The notes under the pieces are model-generated. The model did not search any database and was not told the origin of the DNA. It saw nothing but the letters and a program-made list of their open reading frames with translations. Positions 1-32,522 of a stretch of DNA of 64,000 nt are shown here, piece after piece; position 1 is the first letter of the stretch; the number at the start of each line of letters is the position of its first letter. The DNA comes from Cristatella mucedo (Eukaryota; Bryozoa; Phylactolaemata; Cristatellidae). The stretch spans positions 11,690,001 through 11,754,000 of the forward strand of contig WPIO01000008.1 of NCBI GenBank assembly GCA_009760855.2. Direction: 5' to 3'. Both the position numbers and the translations under genes were made by a program.

Positions 1-1067
1 GCTGTGCAAGTACAGCCTCTGCAAGGCTACTGTTGTAATCATGTAGATGTGAGCAGCTAGAAACATAGCAGAAGTTAGTGAAACTGCTAACAAGACATTC
101 GTGCTCAAAACACGATGAAAACATAGCAAGTTCAAGGCAACATACACCTCACATGCCATGCCTCACCACAATTAATCACCCAGGCCTAAACAGCAGCTCC
201 GGGAGTCCCGTTAAATATAAGCTGGCACCGTATCGTATTACCTCAAAACCTTCATATGAAAGAACTTAGCAATAAAATAGAGTGTCTACACACATTCACA
301 ATTAATACGTACATACATGATGTTTGCAGAAGTACTGTACACCCCGACTAAAGTATACAGGGCATTTTTTTAAGCATGTGACTGAAACGACATTTAGAGT
401 CAAAATAATAATTAAGCAAATACTAACAGTAATGTTGAATGTATAGCTTACCTAAGAGAACTTAACATCTAACCAGGCACATTACACCTAGGTGCAGGAG
501 AATCATCAACCATCGGTTAGTGACACACACGGCTTCGTGGATGCAAAAGCAAACAAGTATCATGCTTAGGCCAGCACGCAAAAGCAAATAAGACTCTCAT
601 AGCCACCGGTTAGTAATATCTATGGCATGTAGCATGCACTGAATCATGCACAGGTATGCAAGCAAAACATGCTGTAACAAAAAGACAGTTGACAGCTATC
701 CCGAACTTTAGCTGTCTTCCTAGCAGGAAAGCCAGTACAGAATAGTGTCTAAAGCTTCACATACTAGCCATGAATAAGTTAGGCATAGAACGGTAGTGAT
801 GACAGCAAACGCTACATTTTGGGAATACTTGCTCAATAGTCACGGAATTGCTGAAGGCTTACTATCATTTTCCCCCTTAAGGCCTCGACACTGACGTTGT
901 ATAAGAGTTCGATGCTTTCGTTGCATCGATACATCCATAATAAATGTTGTAGATGAGAAATGAGTAAACAAAGAAAGAACAAATGCACTAGATATAATTT
1001 AACAAACCGGTATCGGGAGGTTTGCCGGGCAGATTTCATTACGGATAAAATGCTTGCTGATTGAACA
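1..1067. other. No gene recognised
   Basis: Apart from a vague LINE family 1 3' UTR-like stretch at about 500-680, I see nothing assignable. Confidence 0.5.
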
Positions 1068-1225
1068 GCCTCATTCATATAGCGGCAGAAAAGCCTTAAC
1101 GGCTATCACTATATACTGCTTGTAGTGGGCAATAAAGGATTGTCTACTGCCGGATTCGAACCCACGACATGAATCGCGAAGTACTAGAACTTTACCCCTA
1201 GGAACTAGCTCTGGAGAGCACCAAT
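1068..1225 (-). mobile_element. SINE-A copy
   Basis: Reverse strand carries a tRNA-like B box (GGGTTCGAATCC) and the conserved tail with AGCCGTTAAGGCTTTTCTGC and TATATGAATGAGG. Confidence 0.7.
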
Positions 1226-1604
1226 CACGAGCTGCCGCAAGCCGTGAACCGGCTGCCAACCATTGCTGACCGCAACCTATTGGTCAGGAGCGACCTGGTC
1301 ACTCCAGAGTGCATATCGAGGTTTGTTTGGGTCTCGTTCGCCAGGGCATCAAACATGCCATCAAATAAAAAACTGCCATGTCGACGATGACCACTTCTCT
1401 ATTCATGGTTGGCACCCTCGGAATCTGATTTTACGGTAATGAAGCCTGCACAGTCGACATCACAATATAAGCATGTTGTCCGTCTTCTATACCATCTACG
1501 GTTCAGAAAACGCTTGGATGTTTTTCCAGCGATGTGAGTTCTCGGTCAACTCCGGCTGCAGAGGAAGCCATCGGTTAACATGCAAAAACTAGCCACTATT
1601 GGAT

Positions 1605-2173
1605 GGGCGGCGGAAAATGAGGGTGTTATATATGAAAGATTAAATTTATTGCAAGAAATAGGAACGCTAAACTGGCTAACTTAGTAGGATCAGCGAGAAT
1701 TTAAGTCTACATACAAAGCACCAACTGAATTATACACGGAAATCAAGTTTCAGAAAATGACACTCAAATCGTTTAGGACCAGACGCCCCACAAGCCCGGA
1801 AATCCTACTAGCCAAATCCCTCGCAAGAATAGCTCGAAGGTGGCACATTCAAGGGGGTATGCCGTTAAAAAGGACACGCCGAGCAGCTCTATTTTTAGTA
1901 TTCGTGCATCAGCAGCTAATGCACCGAGATAATGCGGTAACCTACATGATTTGATAGATTCGCCTATAAAGAGCACTGTTCATTTCAGACCAGACTGCTA
2001 AGGGACTAGCTGAGCGAGTATGCATAGCTGTTGTTTAAAAAATAGACGGGCGGCGGAAAATGAGGTGTTATATATGAAAGATTAAATTAATTGCAAGAAA
2101 TAGGAACGCTAAACTGGCTAACTTGGTAGGATCAGCGGGAATTTAAGTCTACATACAAAGCACCAACTGAATT
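1605..2173 (+). repeat. Pair of 127-bp direct repeats
   Basis: 1605-1731 and 2048-2173 are about 95% identical (GGGCGGCGGAAAATGAGG ... GCACCAACTGAATT), 316 bp apart. The right copy ends 12 bases from an exon donor. Confidence 0.9.
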
Positions 2174-2185
2174 TAAAACTCATAC

Positions 2186-2282
2186 CTGATAGTTACAGGA
2201 TAATGTTCGAGCTTGTCCGTACTTTTGAGAATCTCTTCAAGTCTAGCCGTATGGTTCTCGCGGAGGTATAGCACAGCCAGCT
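2186..2282 (-). CDS. Next exon of the same unidentified gene
   Basis: Phase 1 in, 2 out, between a TCATGCAG acceptor and a GTATGA donor. Encodes a likely helical segment, LAVLYLRENHTARLEEIL then STDKLEHYPVTI. The 140-nt intron to its neighbour is like the short NUP85 introns. The continuation to the left was not found with confidence. Confidence 0.6.
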
Positions 2283-2422
2283 CTGCATGAGAAGAACGGT
2301 CTGCCTTAGGCGGTTTCCTCGGGCAGCTTCCTCAATTCCGTAGGAGGAACTGAGTACGATGCAAGCTAACGTTTGAAAAAAGTTACACGGGCATGAGTGA
2401 GTAGCATAGTAATGCTAAAAAC

Positions 2423-2594
2423 CTTTAAACTCGCTCCCATGGATCGTGGATTGAGGATCAACCACGGCGTTCATTCGCACAGCGAATTTGGAGTTGGCGG
2501 TAGACCAGAGCTCAACCTTGACCCCAATCCCACAACTGTCCGATGACAAACGAGGGAATCCCTTCCGGAGACGAGATAGCAGATGCAAGTATTT
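2423..2594 (-). CDS. Exon of an unidentified minus-strand gene
   Basis: 57 codons open from a CGCCACAG acceptor to a weak GTTTTT donor, phase 0 in, 1 out. The peptide (KYLHLLSRLRKGFPRL, then GVKVELWSTANSKFAVRMNA) has a beta-strand-like core and ends near HGSEFK. I do not recognise the family. It joins exon 2186-2282 in phase, which is the main reason to believe it. Confidence 0.6.
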
Positions 2595-2634
2595 CTGTGG
2601 CGACTACAAACAGTACGCTTAGAATAGCTTAGCT

Positions 2635-2738
<104 letters not shown>

Positions 2739-3119
2739 GTACCATAATGAGAACATTCTTAAATTGAAATCGCTCAAGAAATAAGTAAGTATTTTTAATG
2801 AGCGTCTAATTCATCGCTTATAAATGTATTTTTGCTCAGAAATGATTACGCAGTGAATTCGTCTGACTCCGGTAGTATAAAAAGCGTTGAGCGGCTAGAG
2901 CAGGCCTCATAAGATGTGGTGTTCTATTTTTAGACGCCACATACCCATAATCTTAAGATTGAGTAACGCCGAACATAAAAAGTGGCACTGGGTATCAATT
3001 CATGCACCTACGACTGTCGCTTGACTTAAACGTGCCTTTTGACAACTGTTCACTGCAGAAATGAGTAGTCAGACGAAACACCTTTTCATCATCATGCTCT
3101 AGAATTCGGATTGTTAGTT

Positions 3120-5825
3120 ACTGGACGCGACACCGAGTTCCGTGTCACGTTAGTCATGTGCCGTTTCCGCACGACCTTCAAACGAACGGACAAGAAAACA
3201 CCAAGTACTACAGCGTTCCGTTCCGCAAAGAAAACTGCGAAAAGCGTAAGAGCACCCAGCACACCGTCGAATGGGAGAAGTACAAGAAGGCTACACCAGA
3301 AGAAAAGAAGGGATTCTTTAATGCTGCGAAACCAACGTCCATCGATCGCTACATTGTCAAGAGCAGCGATGTCCTACATCTCGTGGTGGATAAGAAAATT
3401 GTGGAGGATATCACTGCCAAACTGTTCTTTTGTGCTGGACGAGTCGGAGGCTTTATCAATAGAGAAAAGCTTGTCTGTTCCAACCAGTTCCCGACACAAC
3501 GTCTTCTTATCAGGTCGTCATCAAAAACGCGAAGCAATTCGAGCTCGCCCTAGATCACACTTCTGTTTGATCGTCTTTTAGTCAAACTGCTACTGTCGTC
3601 GATCAACACAAAGAGGTTTTCCAAAATGTCAAGCTTTGTCGGCATCAATGATACTCTCGTCAACAAGTATGTCCGAGTTGGTGTCGCCATTAATCTTCAA
3701 CGCATATCCGATATTTTGAGCTCTACCGAGTTTGGGCGTTTTTCCTTGCTGGCGATAGCTCTACGCATCAATCAGTCTCGTACTTCGACATTTGGATTCG
3801 TTTGTGTGCCAGTAGTGTTCTGAGCAATCTCCATCTGATCGCAGTGCCTTTCTACGATCGTCATACTGCTGGGAACATTGCTGCCACGATCTGTCGAATT
3901 ATGGATGGGCTATTCAACAACTGGCGTCTAAAATCGTTGCATCCAGCTTCGACGGCGAGAACAATATGACCGGACGATATTTGGATGTGGTGACGAAAAT
4001 CGATCAAGTGGCTGAATCCGCGTTGATGAGCATATGGTGGCTCCTCATCAAGTCGACCTTGTCGTAAAGGAGGGCTGTCTTTCGATGGATGGCGGATCGT
4101 TCTACAAAACCATTCACGATTTCAGCGTTTATTTAAGCCGCCAGCCGAATCTACAACTGGAGATTGGTACTGCATGCCCGAAAGATACCAATCGATGGGC
4201 TCATCTTGAGCGAATCCTATCTTGTATGCTCCAGCATCGCCGTCTTCTGATGTATTGGATTGCTGAGAAGAATCCCGTTGGTGGTTGATCGCGGCCGGTG
4301 TTCAACCACTGCTCGAGCTGGTCAACGTCACGTTGGTGATTCTACAATCTCCAAACATGATTCTTTCCGAAAAGACCACTGAGATCGAAAATCTTTCCGT
4401 CCGCCTTATGCAATCAATGAATATTGAACTGACCTATTCTAACAATGAGTTCAAGAACATGCAGCCTGACGAATATGTCATATCGGATCGTTGGTGGGTT
4501 AAAATCGTAGATGTGGAGGCCACCTCCGAAACCAGGGCTCCTGGACTCTAGATCTGTTGCAAGATGATGCTGGCCGAACGCCCATTTTGACAGAGATTGC
4601 TCTCTTCGGATTGAAACTAACGAATGGTGAGGCTTGTGTTCAGGCTGAGCGTGACTCTGTACCCAGGCTAGGTTTGGTTGGCTGGGACCGGACGGCTGTA
4701 ATGCGGGTAAGGGTCGCCGGCTAGGCCGGAGGCGGACCTACGGCATGGCCGGATGTGCGGTGACGTGAGGTCACCGGGGCTTTTGGGTAGGAGAAGTTGG
4801 CCGAGTAAGCCGTGGTGTTGGAGGCTCCCGGTCTCGCCGAGTTATGCACCTGGATGGTTGCAGGCGTGCTCCGGCGATGTGGCCACGCACACAAGGCAAC
4901 GAGTGCCCAAAGCCCGTGCGGAGCTGGATAGCACGCTCGTTGTTGAGACTTGTATATTCCGCATTCCCCGTGTGACGTGTTCGTGACACCCCTCCATGAG
5001 TTGGCGTCTTTCGGCGGAAGCTCTTGGCTGTGGTGGACGTCGGCTCCGACTAGCCAAGCAGTTATTCAGCTAGCCGTATCTTTTACGGCGTACGCTCGTA
5101 TTGTTGGATTCGGAGTCGGTACAACGGCGGGACTTCGGAAGCCGACTGACCAACTAACACGTTTTTTCGCTCTTGCTGCGTTGTCTTGCGCCCCTTTATC
5201 GTACTTTGTATAGGACCTTCCCCTGTAGACTTGTTTAGTTCCCCTGCTGTTGTTCGCTGATGCGGTATTATAAAGAGGTCTTACTTGACGGCCGCTCGTC
5301 TTACCCTAACTCAGTGGCAAGTCGGGCAGCGTGGCCGGAGTGTGGCGGGGCTTGGCGGGAAATAGCCTCTGACCCCTGGGACTCAGCTACAACTTCAATA
5401 ACCAAGCTGCTGACGATCTCGCACCCAAGTGATGCCGTTCGACCTCGTGAAACTGGAACCATGCGATTTCATCGACAGCGGTCTCGAAACGTATCGACCA
5501 CATTTGGAAAAGTTTTGGCCCACTGAGGAGATCGATCGTGTCGAACAAGATCAACAAGCACTCTTCAACGCCTGCAAGCGCGAATCCCACACTTGAACCA
5601 TCATCGATAATCAAAACCACACCACATTTTTGAATGCGGGTTAGAATGCTCTGGTGTTGGGGCATCGTTTTTTTGTCTTTGAGCATGTTCAGCAGTGGCC
5701 TGGCAAGCGCCTTTGCCAACACAACCAGTGTTGAATCCGATTTTAACATTCTCAAATGGGAGGACAACTTTCGTCAGTTCATGGTGAATCTGACACTGGA
5801 GGGCATCTTCCAAAAAACAGTGGGG
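3120..5825 (+). pseudogene. hAT-superfamily transposase relic with internal insertion
   Basis: Pieces in different frames read as one decayed hAT transposase: a BED-like N-terminus (YYSVPFRKENCEKRKSTQH near 3210-3270), the RNase-H core (FDGENNMTGRYLDVVTKIDQ near 3950-4005; HQVDLVVKEG near 4045), then helices to about 4560, and the C-terminal dimerisation segment (TTSVESDFNILKWEDNF near 5720-5775). Frameshifts and stops make it dead. About 770 bp of GC-richer, non-matching DNA (about 4626-5394) interrupts it. From memory its closest relatives are a hAT group common in oomycetes; that needs a search. Confidence 0.6.
4626..5394. other. GC-rich insert inside the hAT relic
   Basis: Splits the transposase between its catalytic and C-terminal parts. 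It begins ATG/GTGAGGC and ends AACCAAG, so it may be an ancestral transposase intron rather than a later insertion. No coding content recognised. Confidence 0.4.
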
Positions 5826-5827
5826 AG

Positions 5828-5910
5828 TCGGGATAATAACAATAATAATGCACTTGATAAAGCGCCCTCAGAGAACTTAATCTCTCTCTAGGCGCTTTAC
5901 ATTTGTTGCA
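5828..5910 (-). mobile_element. LINE family 1 tail
   Basis: Same hairpin tail as 59305-59380 with an ATT-type run; abuts the hAT relic. A further 3' UTR remnant of the family is at about 6640-6810. Confidence 0.75.
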
Positions 5911-6887
5911 AAGGGATGGGAATTCAGGTGCCAGGAGGCTTTGACCAAGCTTATGGGAACCAGGCTGTGTCACAATAGCTGTATACACCGCCACCAACTT
6001 GCATTGCTACTGCTTTATCACCAATTTGAATAAAATCAGTATTTTGCCAATTTTTATACGATGCCAATATTCAAGATTTTTGGACGCCGAATTAAAGCTA
6101 AAATCGTTAAATCGGCATTTGCCACATCTTATGAGGCTGGGCTAGAGCCAAGCGGCGCGGCGACTCGTTCGGTAACTCTCTAGTGACAGCACTGCCGAGG
6201 AAAACGATGAGTTCTTAAAGACAAGCTGAGACCAATGCAAGAGTGTACATTAGTAGATGAAGGCTAGTGGTGGTCCTTTTGTAGTCTGAACTAACGTAAA
6301 TAATAGTTTATATGGCGCCCTGAGTGTTGCCTGGTTCTCACGGTACAATTTATTATACGGTGCACGGAGCAGAGAGAACCGCAACTCATTTAGCCCCCTT
6401 CTCCCACTCGAGTCCCCTCTCCTCAATCACTGCTGTGCCCGCCGACCCTGATTGTAAATCCACTGTCTGTTTACCAGCGGGTTACCGGCATGTGTCCATG
6501 CCACATCAGAGGCAGACCACAGCTGTGCACTGGCCCCTCTTGATAATGCTCCCAACAGCTGTTTATCAGCGGTTTAGCAGAGGAGCAGTACCGGCGTGCA
6601 TATAATCATACTACACTGAGGGAACTTGGCCTCTTTCAAGGCACCTAAAATATACTGTAAAGGAAACACGATCAAATGGTTAGTGATAGCATCCACCGCG
6701 TCAACCAGCATAATATAGTTAGAGGTGGCATGCACAGTGTCAGCACGCACAAGCAAACAAAAGACAAATCACAAGGACCCACCAAATGCTGTGAAAAATA
6801 GCTGCATCCTGATAAAAAGAAATAGCCTCGCTTGTACGGGATTAATTATTTCCATGAACGACAGCCGCCAACTTAATGCATACTTTT

Positions 6888-7050
6888 GGGGTTGAGACTC
6901 GAGTATCCTCGATCGATGAAGCTAGCAGATATTGTGGGGGAAATTTTTTCTGTCACGGTGCAGGCAGAAGGCAAGCGACAGTTGGGAAAGGTGCTCGAAG
7001 CCGCGTCGGTTCCGAAGGCCCGATTGGGTTCTATTCCTCAGGTCAAGACT
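6888..7050 (+). other. Short protein-like open frame, plus strand
   Basis: The frame reads EYPRSMKLADIVGEIFSVTV then EGKRQLGKVLEAASVPKARL, followed by a CAG/GTCAAG that could be a donor. It may be an exon or a transposon gag fragment. No family recognised. Confidence 0.25.
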
Positions 7051-8239
7051 ACTCGACTATGAAAGGCAGGGCTAAGCATGACTCTACACAAATCCAGCTC
7101 GTCTACAGAGCCTCCTTGCAGCTAAGCTGGTCACAGATCAGCTCTGTCCCTGCGTTGGCAAGTAGAAATCTAAAGGCCAGCTTCGTTGTCGAGGAAAAAA
7201 AGAGCAGCAGGAATGGGTGAGTAGAGGATGGAAGACAAATGCGAGCAAAAGTCTACAACATAATGATAAGTCTCATCGCAATAGCTTCGAGGCATTAGTG
7301 AAAGCTTCGAACACATTCGCTGTATACAAGTAATATGTGTGCTTTGCCAGTGGGGGGCGGCAACATGATCTTCATCTGCCAGACTCAATGATCGATGCAA
7401 ATTATTCGGTGAGGGGGCGGTAGCTCGTGCTTGATCGAGCTGTTAACTCCCATTTTACACGGAGTAAGTCTGGGCTATAGCACGTTTCAACGGGTCCATG
7501 TGACTGCATTTTGCTTTAATCGGGCTGCCAGTGACACATAGATGCAGTTTGCACTGCTAGCACAAACCTCTTAGAGCAGAAATAAGATGCACGGGGATCC
7601 AGAAGAATGTATCTTTTGATACTGGCTCCTATTAAGCACTGCAGTTTGGCTGGGCTGATTTTTCTTCGAAGATGCACGATCTTGTTCTGTTTGGCATGGA
7701 CTTGTAAAGTTTGTACTGTAGAAAGATTCGGCAAGGCATACATATGTAGCTGCTATATCCAGTTCTATAGGCTGAGTAAACATCCATTCCGGCTTGCGGT
7801 TCACAGAACATCGCATGGGCACTTGCACATGATGATAATAAGGCGCCTGCAACCCCATCGCCCATGATTCAACTCATGAGAATCTTCAACATAGTCATGT
7901 CCGTATGGTAACAGGATTGCTAGCTTCCCACGGAAGCGTCCATGCTAATTTCTGCAGACTGCTTGAGAATCGAGCACTTGAAGCAGCATGTCGAACTGCT
8001 TACTACCCTAAAAACAAATTATTACTTACTCCAATGTCTGTACTGGCAGGCTCTCGAGTCAGGTATGACGGGGTTTGAACGATGGTACGAGCATAGAAAA
8101 TCTCTAATGCCTGCCTGCACTTGGCATTTAAATTTAGTCGTAGCAGCAAATTAACAAGCAGATAAATTAAGAAGAGTTACAATATTTGCTTCTAAATGAG
8201 CTGTCATTGTTTCAATCACATACCCAGTTATGCACGTAC

Positions 8240-8324
8240 CTGGTCTAGTGAACATACCCCGTAAATTCTTCGTGTGCAGTGCAAGTTTGAGCATCTGAAA
8301 CTCAGCAGGTCTGGCACAAAATGG
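8240..8324 (-). CDS. Candidate exon, unidentified gene
   Basis: A strong acceptor (T8 run then AAGCAG) opens a frame reading PFCARPAEFQMLKLALHTKN, with two possible donors, GTATGT after 8258 and GTACGT after 8240. It could belong to the minus-strand gene at 2.2-2.6 kb. No homologue recognised. Confidence 0.35.
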
Positions 8325-8542
8325 CTGCTTAAAAAAAACACTAATTAAATCAAATTGCAGTCTATCCGTGTCAGAACCAGGACGTTATCCAAAGACGGTC
8401 TGTATAAAAGGATCAGATGTATGAGGAAGCACACATTTCTCTGTACAAATAGTAATTACATATAAAATCACTACACAAGGAAGATAATCCACTTCCAAAT
8501 ATCATCAGCAGTCCGGCAAAAAGAAATAAAGATATTTCATGC

Positions 8543-8707
8543 AAGCTTATTCAGCAAAAATGAATGAGTATGGCCATAATAACACAATCGTATCATCTCC
8601 ATCCTCCACGAGACTATGTATTTCAAAGTTGGAAAAGCGAGTGTATTCGGCAGCTGCAAAAGCGCGAATAGCAGCCTTGAAAAAATAAGCTGCTGCGTTT
8701 ATGAGCT
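8543..8707 (-). other. Short open frame just downstream of NUP85
   Basis: A roughly 55-codon frame from an ATG (AMQLINAAAYFFKAAIRAF) through YTRFSNFEIHSLVEDGDDTI to a TAA, about 170 nt after the NUP85 stop. Composition looks protein-like, but neither family nor splice sites are clear; it may be 3' UTR or the first exon of the next gene. Confidence 0.25.
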
Positions 8708-8875
8708 GCATAGCCACTAAGTCTTTGCCGGAAGTGGATCAGCAGCAAGAATTGAAAATTCGAAAGCATTGTGCTCTGTTAACTTAACGGCACCACATCG
8801 GTCACGAGCCATCCACGGTAGTGAGAAGCAAGCCGGATGGCCTTCTAGGACAACAAGCCATGGCGGACTGTGCCA

Positions 8876-30179
<21,304 letters not shown>

Positions 30180-30249
30180 TACGTATTAGTTTACCTTTAC
30201 AGATAGAGAGCTCCGTTTAGGGGGCGGGATACCCCGAGCGGCGGCTGAA
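30180..30249. promoter_or_regulatory. Bidirectional NUP85/CRYM promoter core (70 bp)
   Basis: The whole interval between the two divergent start codons. It has no TATA box; a GC box (GGGGGCGGG) lies at 30220-30228. A possible plus-strand acceptor (TTTACAG, ending 30201) could join an upstream 5' UTR exon of CRYM. With so little room, at least one 5' UTR probably overlaps the other gene's first exon (inference). Confidence 0.6.
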
Positions 30250-30413
30250 ATGGCATCTCCTGTACATATAAACGAGAAAGAAGTAGGCGAACTACTCAGC
30301 ATCGATGATTTGATACGAAACGTGGAATCCGCACTAAAATACGCGACCGAAGGCGCCGCTGGAGGTGTGGTGCAACCTGTTCGGACTGTAATTCCAGTTG
30401 CTGAGTACGGTGG
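30250..30413 (+). CDS. CRYM: CRYM exon 1
   Basis: Starts at the ATG in gctgaaATGG and ends in phase 2 at a GTAAGT donor. Encodes MASPVHINEKEVGELL through QPVRTVIPVAEYG. Confidence 0.95.
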
Positions 30414-32004
30414 GTAAGTCGTGGCCGTTACCTCCGAGTCGGTACCGGTGTCGGCGCCTTTCGGCTGGGCCGCCGGAGGGCGGAGGTGGGTGGGTGGGTG
30501 CAACTGCAAAGACTCAACCGGAAAGTATTTAGGATTTAACAGTCCGGTTGGCCGCCATACCTCGCGCGTTGTTGCTCTTAGGGGGCCGCTGGTCACTGGC
30601 CTAGCAGCGACCTGCAGCAGGTGGACCAACTCCGCAGCAGTAGCGTCCGCAGAGTCTCGCGCGCGGCCGAAGCCGCCAGGCCACCGGAACTGGAGGCCGT
30701 GGCTGGAGGCCATGACTCGCGCCTGCGGCGGTGCACTCGCGAGGCAGCGCCTGTGCCCGGTGCGCGGCGGCTTCGCGAGGCAGCCGCGAGCGGCAGCTTC
30801 AGAACGAGTGTTGCTCCGCCTCCGCCCGCTCCCCAGCGACTATCTAGCGCGCCCGCACTCGTGCCCGCGCTCGCACGGGTCCACACCACTCGTCCCCGCG
30901 TCGCCCTTTTATGTTAATCAGCTGCCTCGGGGCTTTCAAAAGCTTCAGTGTAGAAGCACTACTCCCTTGTCGATCGACAGCAACCGGTCTGCAAATGCAG
31001 TAAACTGGCAGCTCACCGACGTCCATCTGCCATGGTATGCTGACTAGAGGCCAAATAAGAAAGCAGGTCTGATGCTGCCGATCGCTCTAGAAAAACAGTG
31101 GGCTCGTGCTACCGACCGAGAGTCATCCGGCAGAAAATTGTTTGAACATTCGCCGTGTACGTTTCGAAAAGAAAATAGACCGAAATTTGAAAAACCAGCT
31201 GATATTAGCGATAGACTAGTGTGCAGATTACAATAAAGGCACAATTTCCTGCGAGCTCTAAGGGCCGTAGAGGCCGATTGAGGCCATGCCTGTACCGAGA
31301 GTGAAATGGCATGCAGCAGCCTGCACGCTAAGCCGAGTCTAGGGCAGCTGAGCAAAAGTGTCTGATCGCCAGACGAAGAAAGCTGGAGTAGTGCTCCGCT
31401 GACTGGTTAGAGCAGCTGTCCCTGCAAAGACGCGTGAAAGCACGCAGGCAACGAGTCCAACCGCCGAGAGGTGACAGACCGAGAGTGTGAACAGAGCCCA
31501 ACGACGGTCCCGAGCCACAGCTCGTGTCACTCGAAGTAACTCGATGCCCATGGATCGGCAAAATATTATATTTTCGCGTTTTCATAGTTGCTTTTTGAGG
31601 CTTTTTCCTTAGCGGGATAGCTATATTTTAGTCCAATTGTCCGAAAATTCGTCTCTTTGCTGCTCGTCGAAAGTCCTATAGACTTTGAGCTGCACTCATT
31701 CTAAGGTCATTCGGCCGGGCTTGCACTAGCTGAGTGAATCGCTTTTCATTGTTCCTTTTAGCTGAGGTGCACCTCTTATTACTGGAGAATAAAATATGTA
31801 TTCTTCCGGTTTGCGACCAATTGTTTTCATCGATGCTTATTGGATCTGATATTATCAATGACTTTCAAATTCAATATTAGTTAAATTGATCATTTTCCTC
31901 TGTGCCTCATTTGAAAACATTGGCGGTTGAGACAGAAGAGTTGTGCAGAACTGAATGGTGTAGGAGCTGCTGTCCCTTTTTGGCCAGTCTTCTGCCTCAG
32001 TGTC

Positions 32005-32062
<58 letters not shown>

Positions 32063-32440
32063 TCTCTCACTCTCCCCCTCTCTCTTTATCTTTCCTCTTT
32101 CAGTTCTATCTTATTTCTCTTGTCTTTCTAGCTCGCTGTCTCACTTTCTTCTCACTCTTTTTACTCTCCCAGCATTTTCTCCATTCACGTGAATTGCCCT
32201 GTCTGCTTATGCATGCTGAAATTGTGCATGTTATCGCTAACCAATTTAATTGCTTTAATTTTAGCGTATGTATATTATCTCTGAATAATTGACACGCTTC
32301 CTTTCCAGTATATGAAAAAGGCCTAGAAAGAGATTTACTTCGCGTAAGTTACTAAATACATAACTATTATTGTCCCTCTTTCTATTCTTCTTCTCTCTCT
32401 CTCTTTCTGCATGTTTGTCTGTCTGTCTGTCTGTCTGTCT

Positions 32441-32522
<82 letters not shown>

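Noticed and set aside
1500-1570. Terminal exon of the unidentified minus-strand gene (GVDRELTSLEKHPSVF then TGA)
   Set aside because: Good acceptor, but the phase does not fit the preceding exon; an intermediate exon would be needed.
7925-8016. Minus-strand exon reading GSKQFDMLLQVLDSQ to a stop
   Set aside because: Good TTTTTAG acceptor, but phase disagrees with the candidate exon at 8240-8324; too short to trust alone.
30186-30713. 175-codon minus-strand frame
   Set aside because: Antisense shadow of CRYM exon 1 continuing into the GC-rich block.
30421-31047. 208-codon plus-strand frame and overlapping minus-strand frames
   Set aside because: Open because of high GC; several frames are open at once and none has a recognisable domain. 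Lies in CRYM intron 1.
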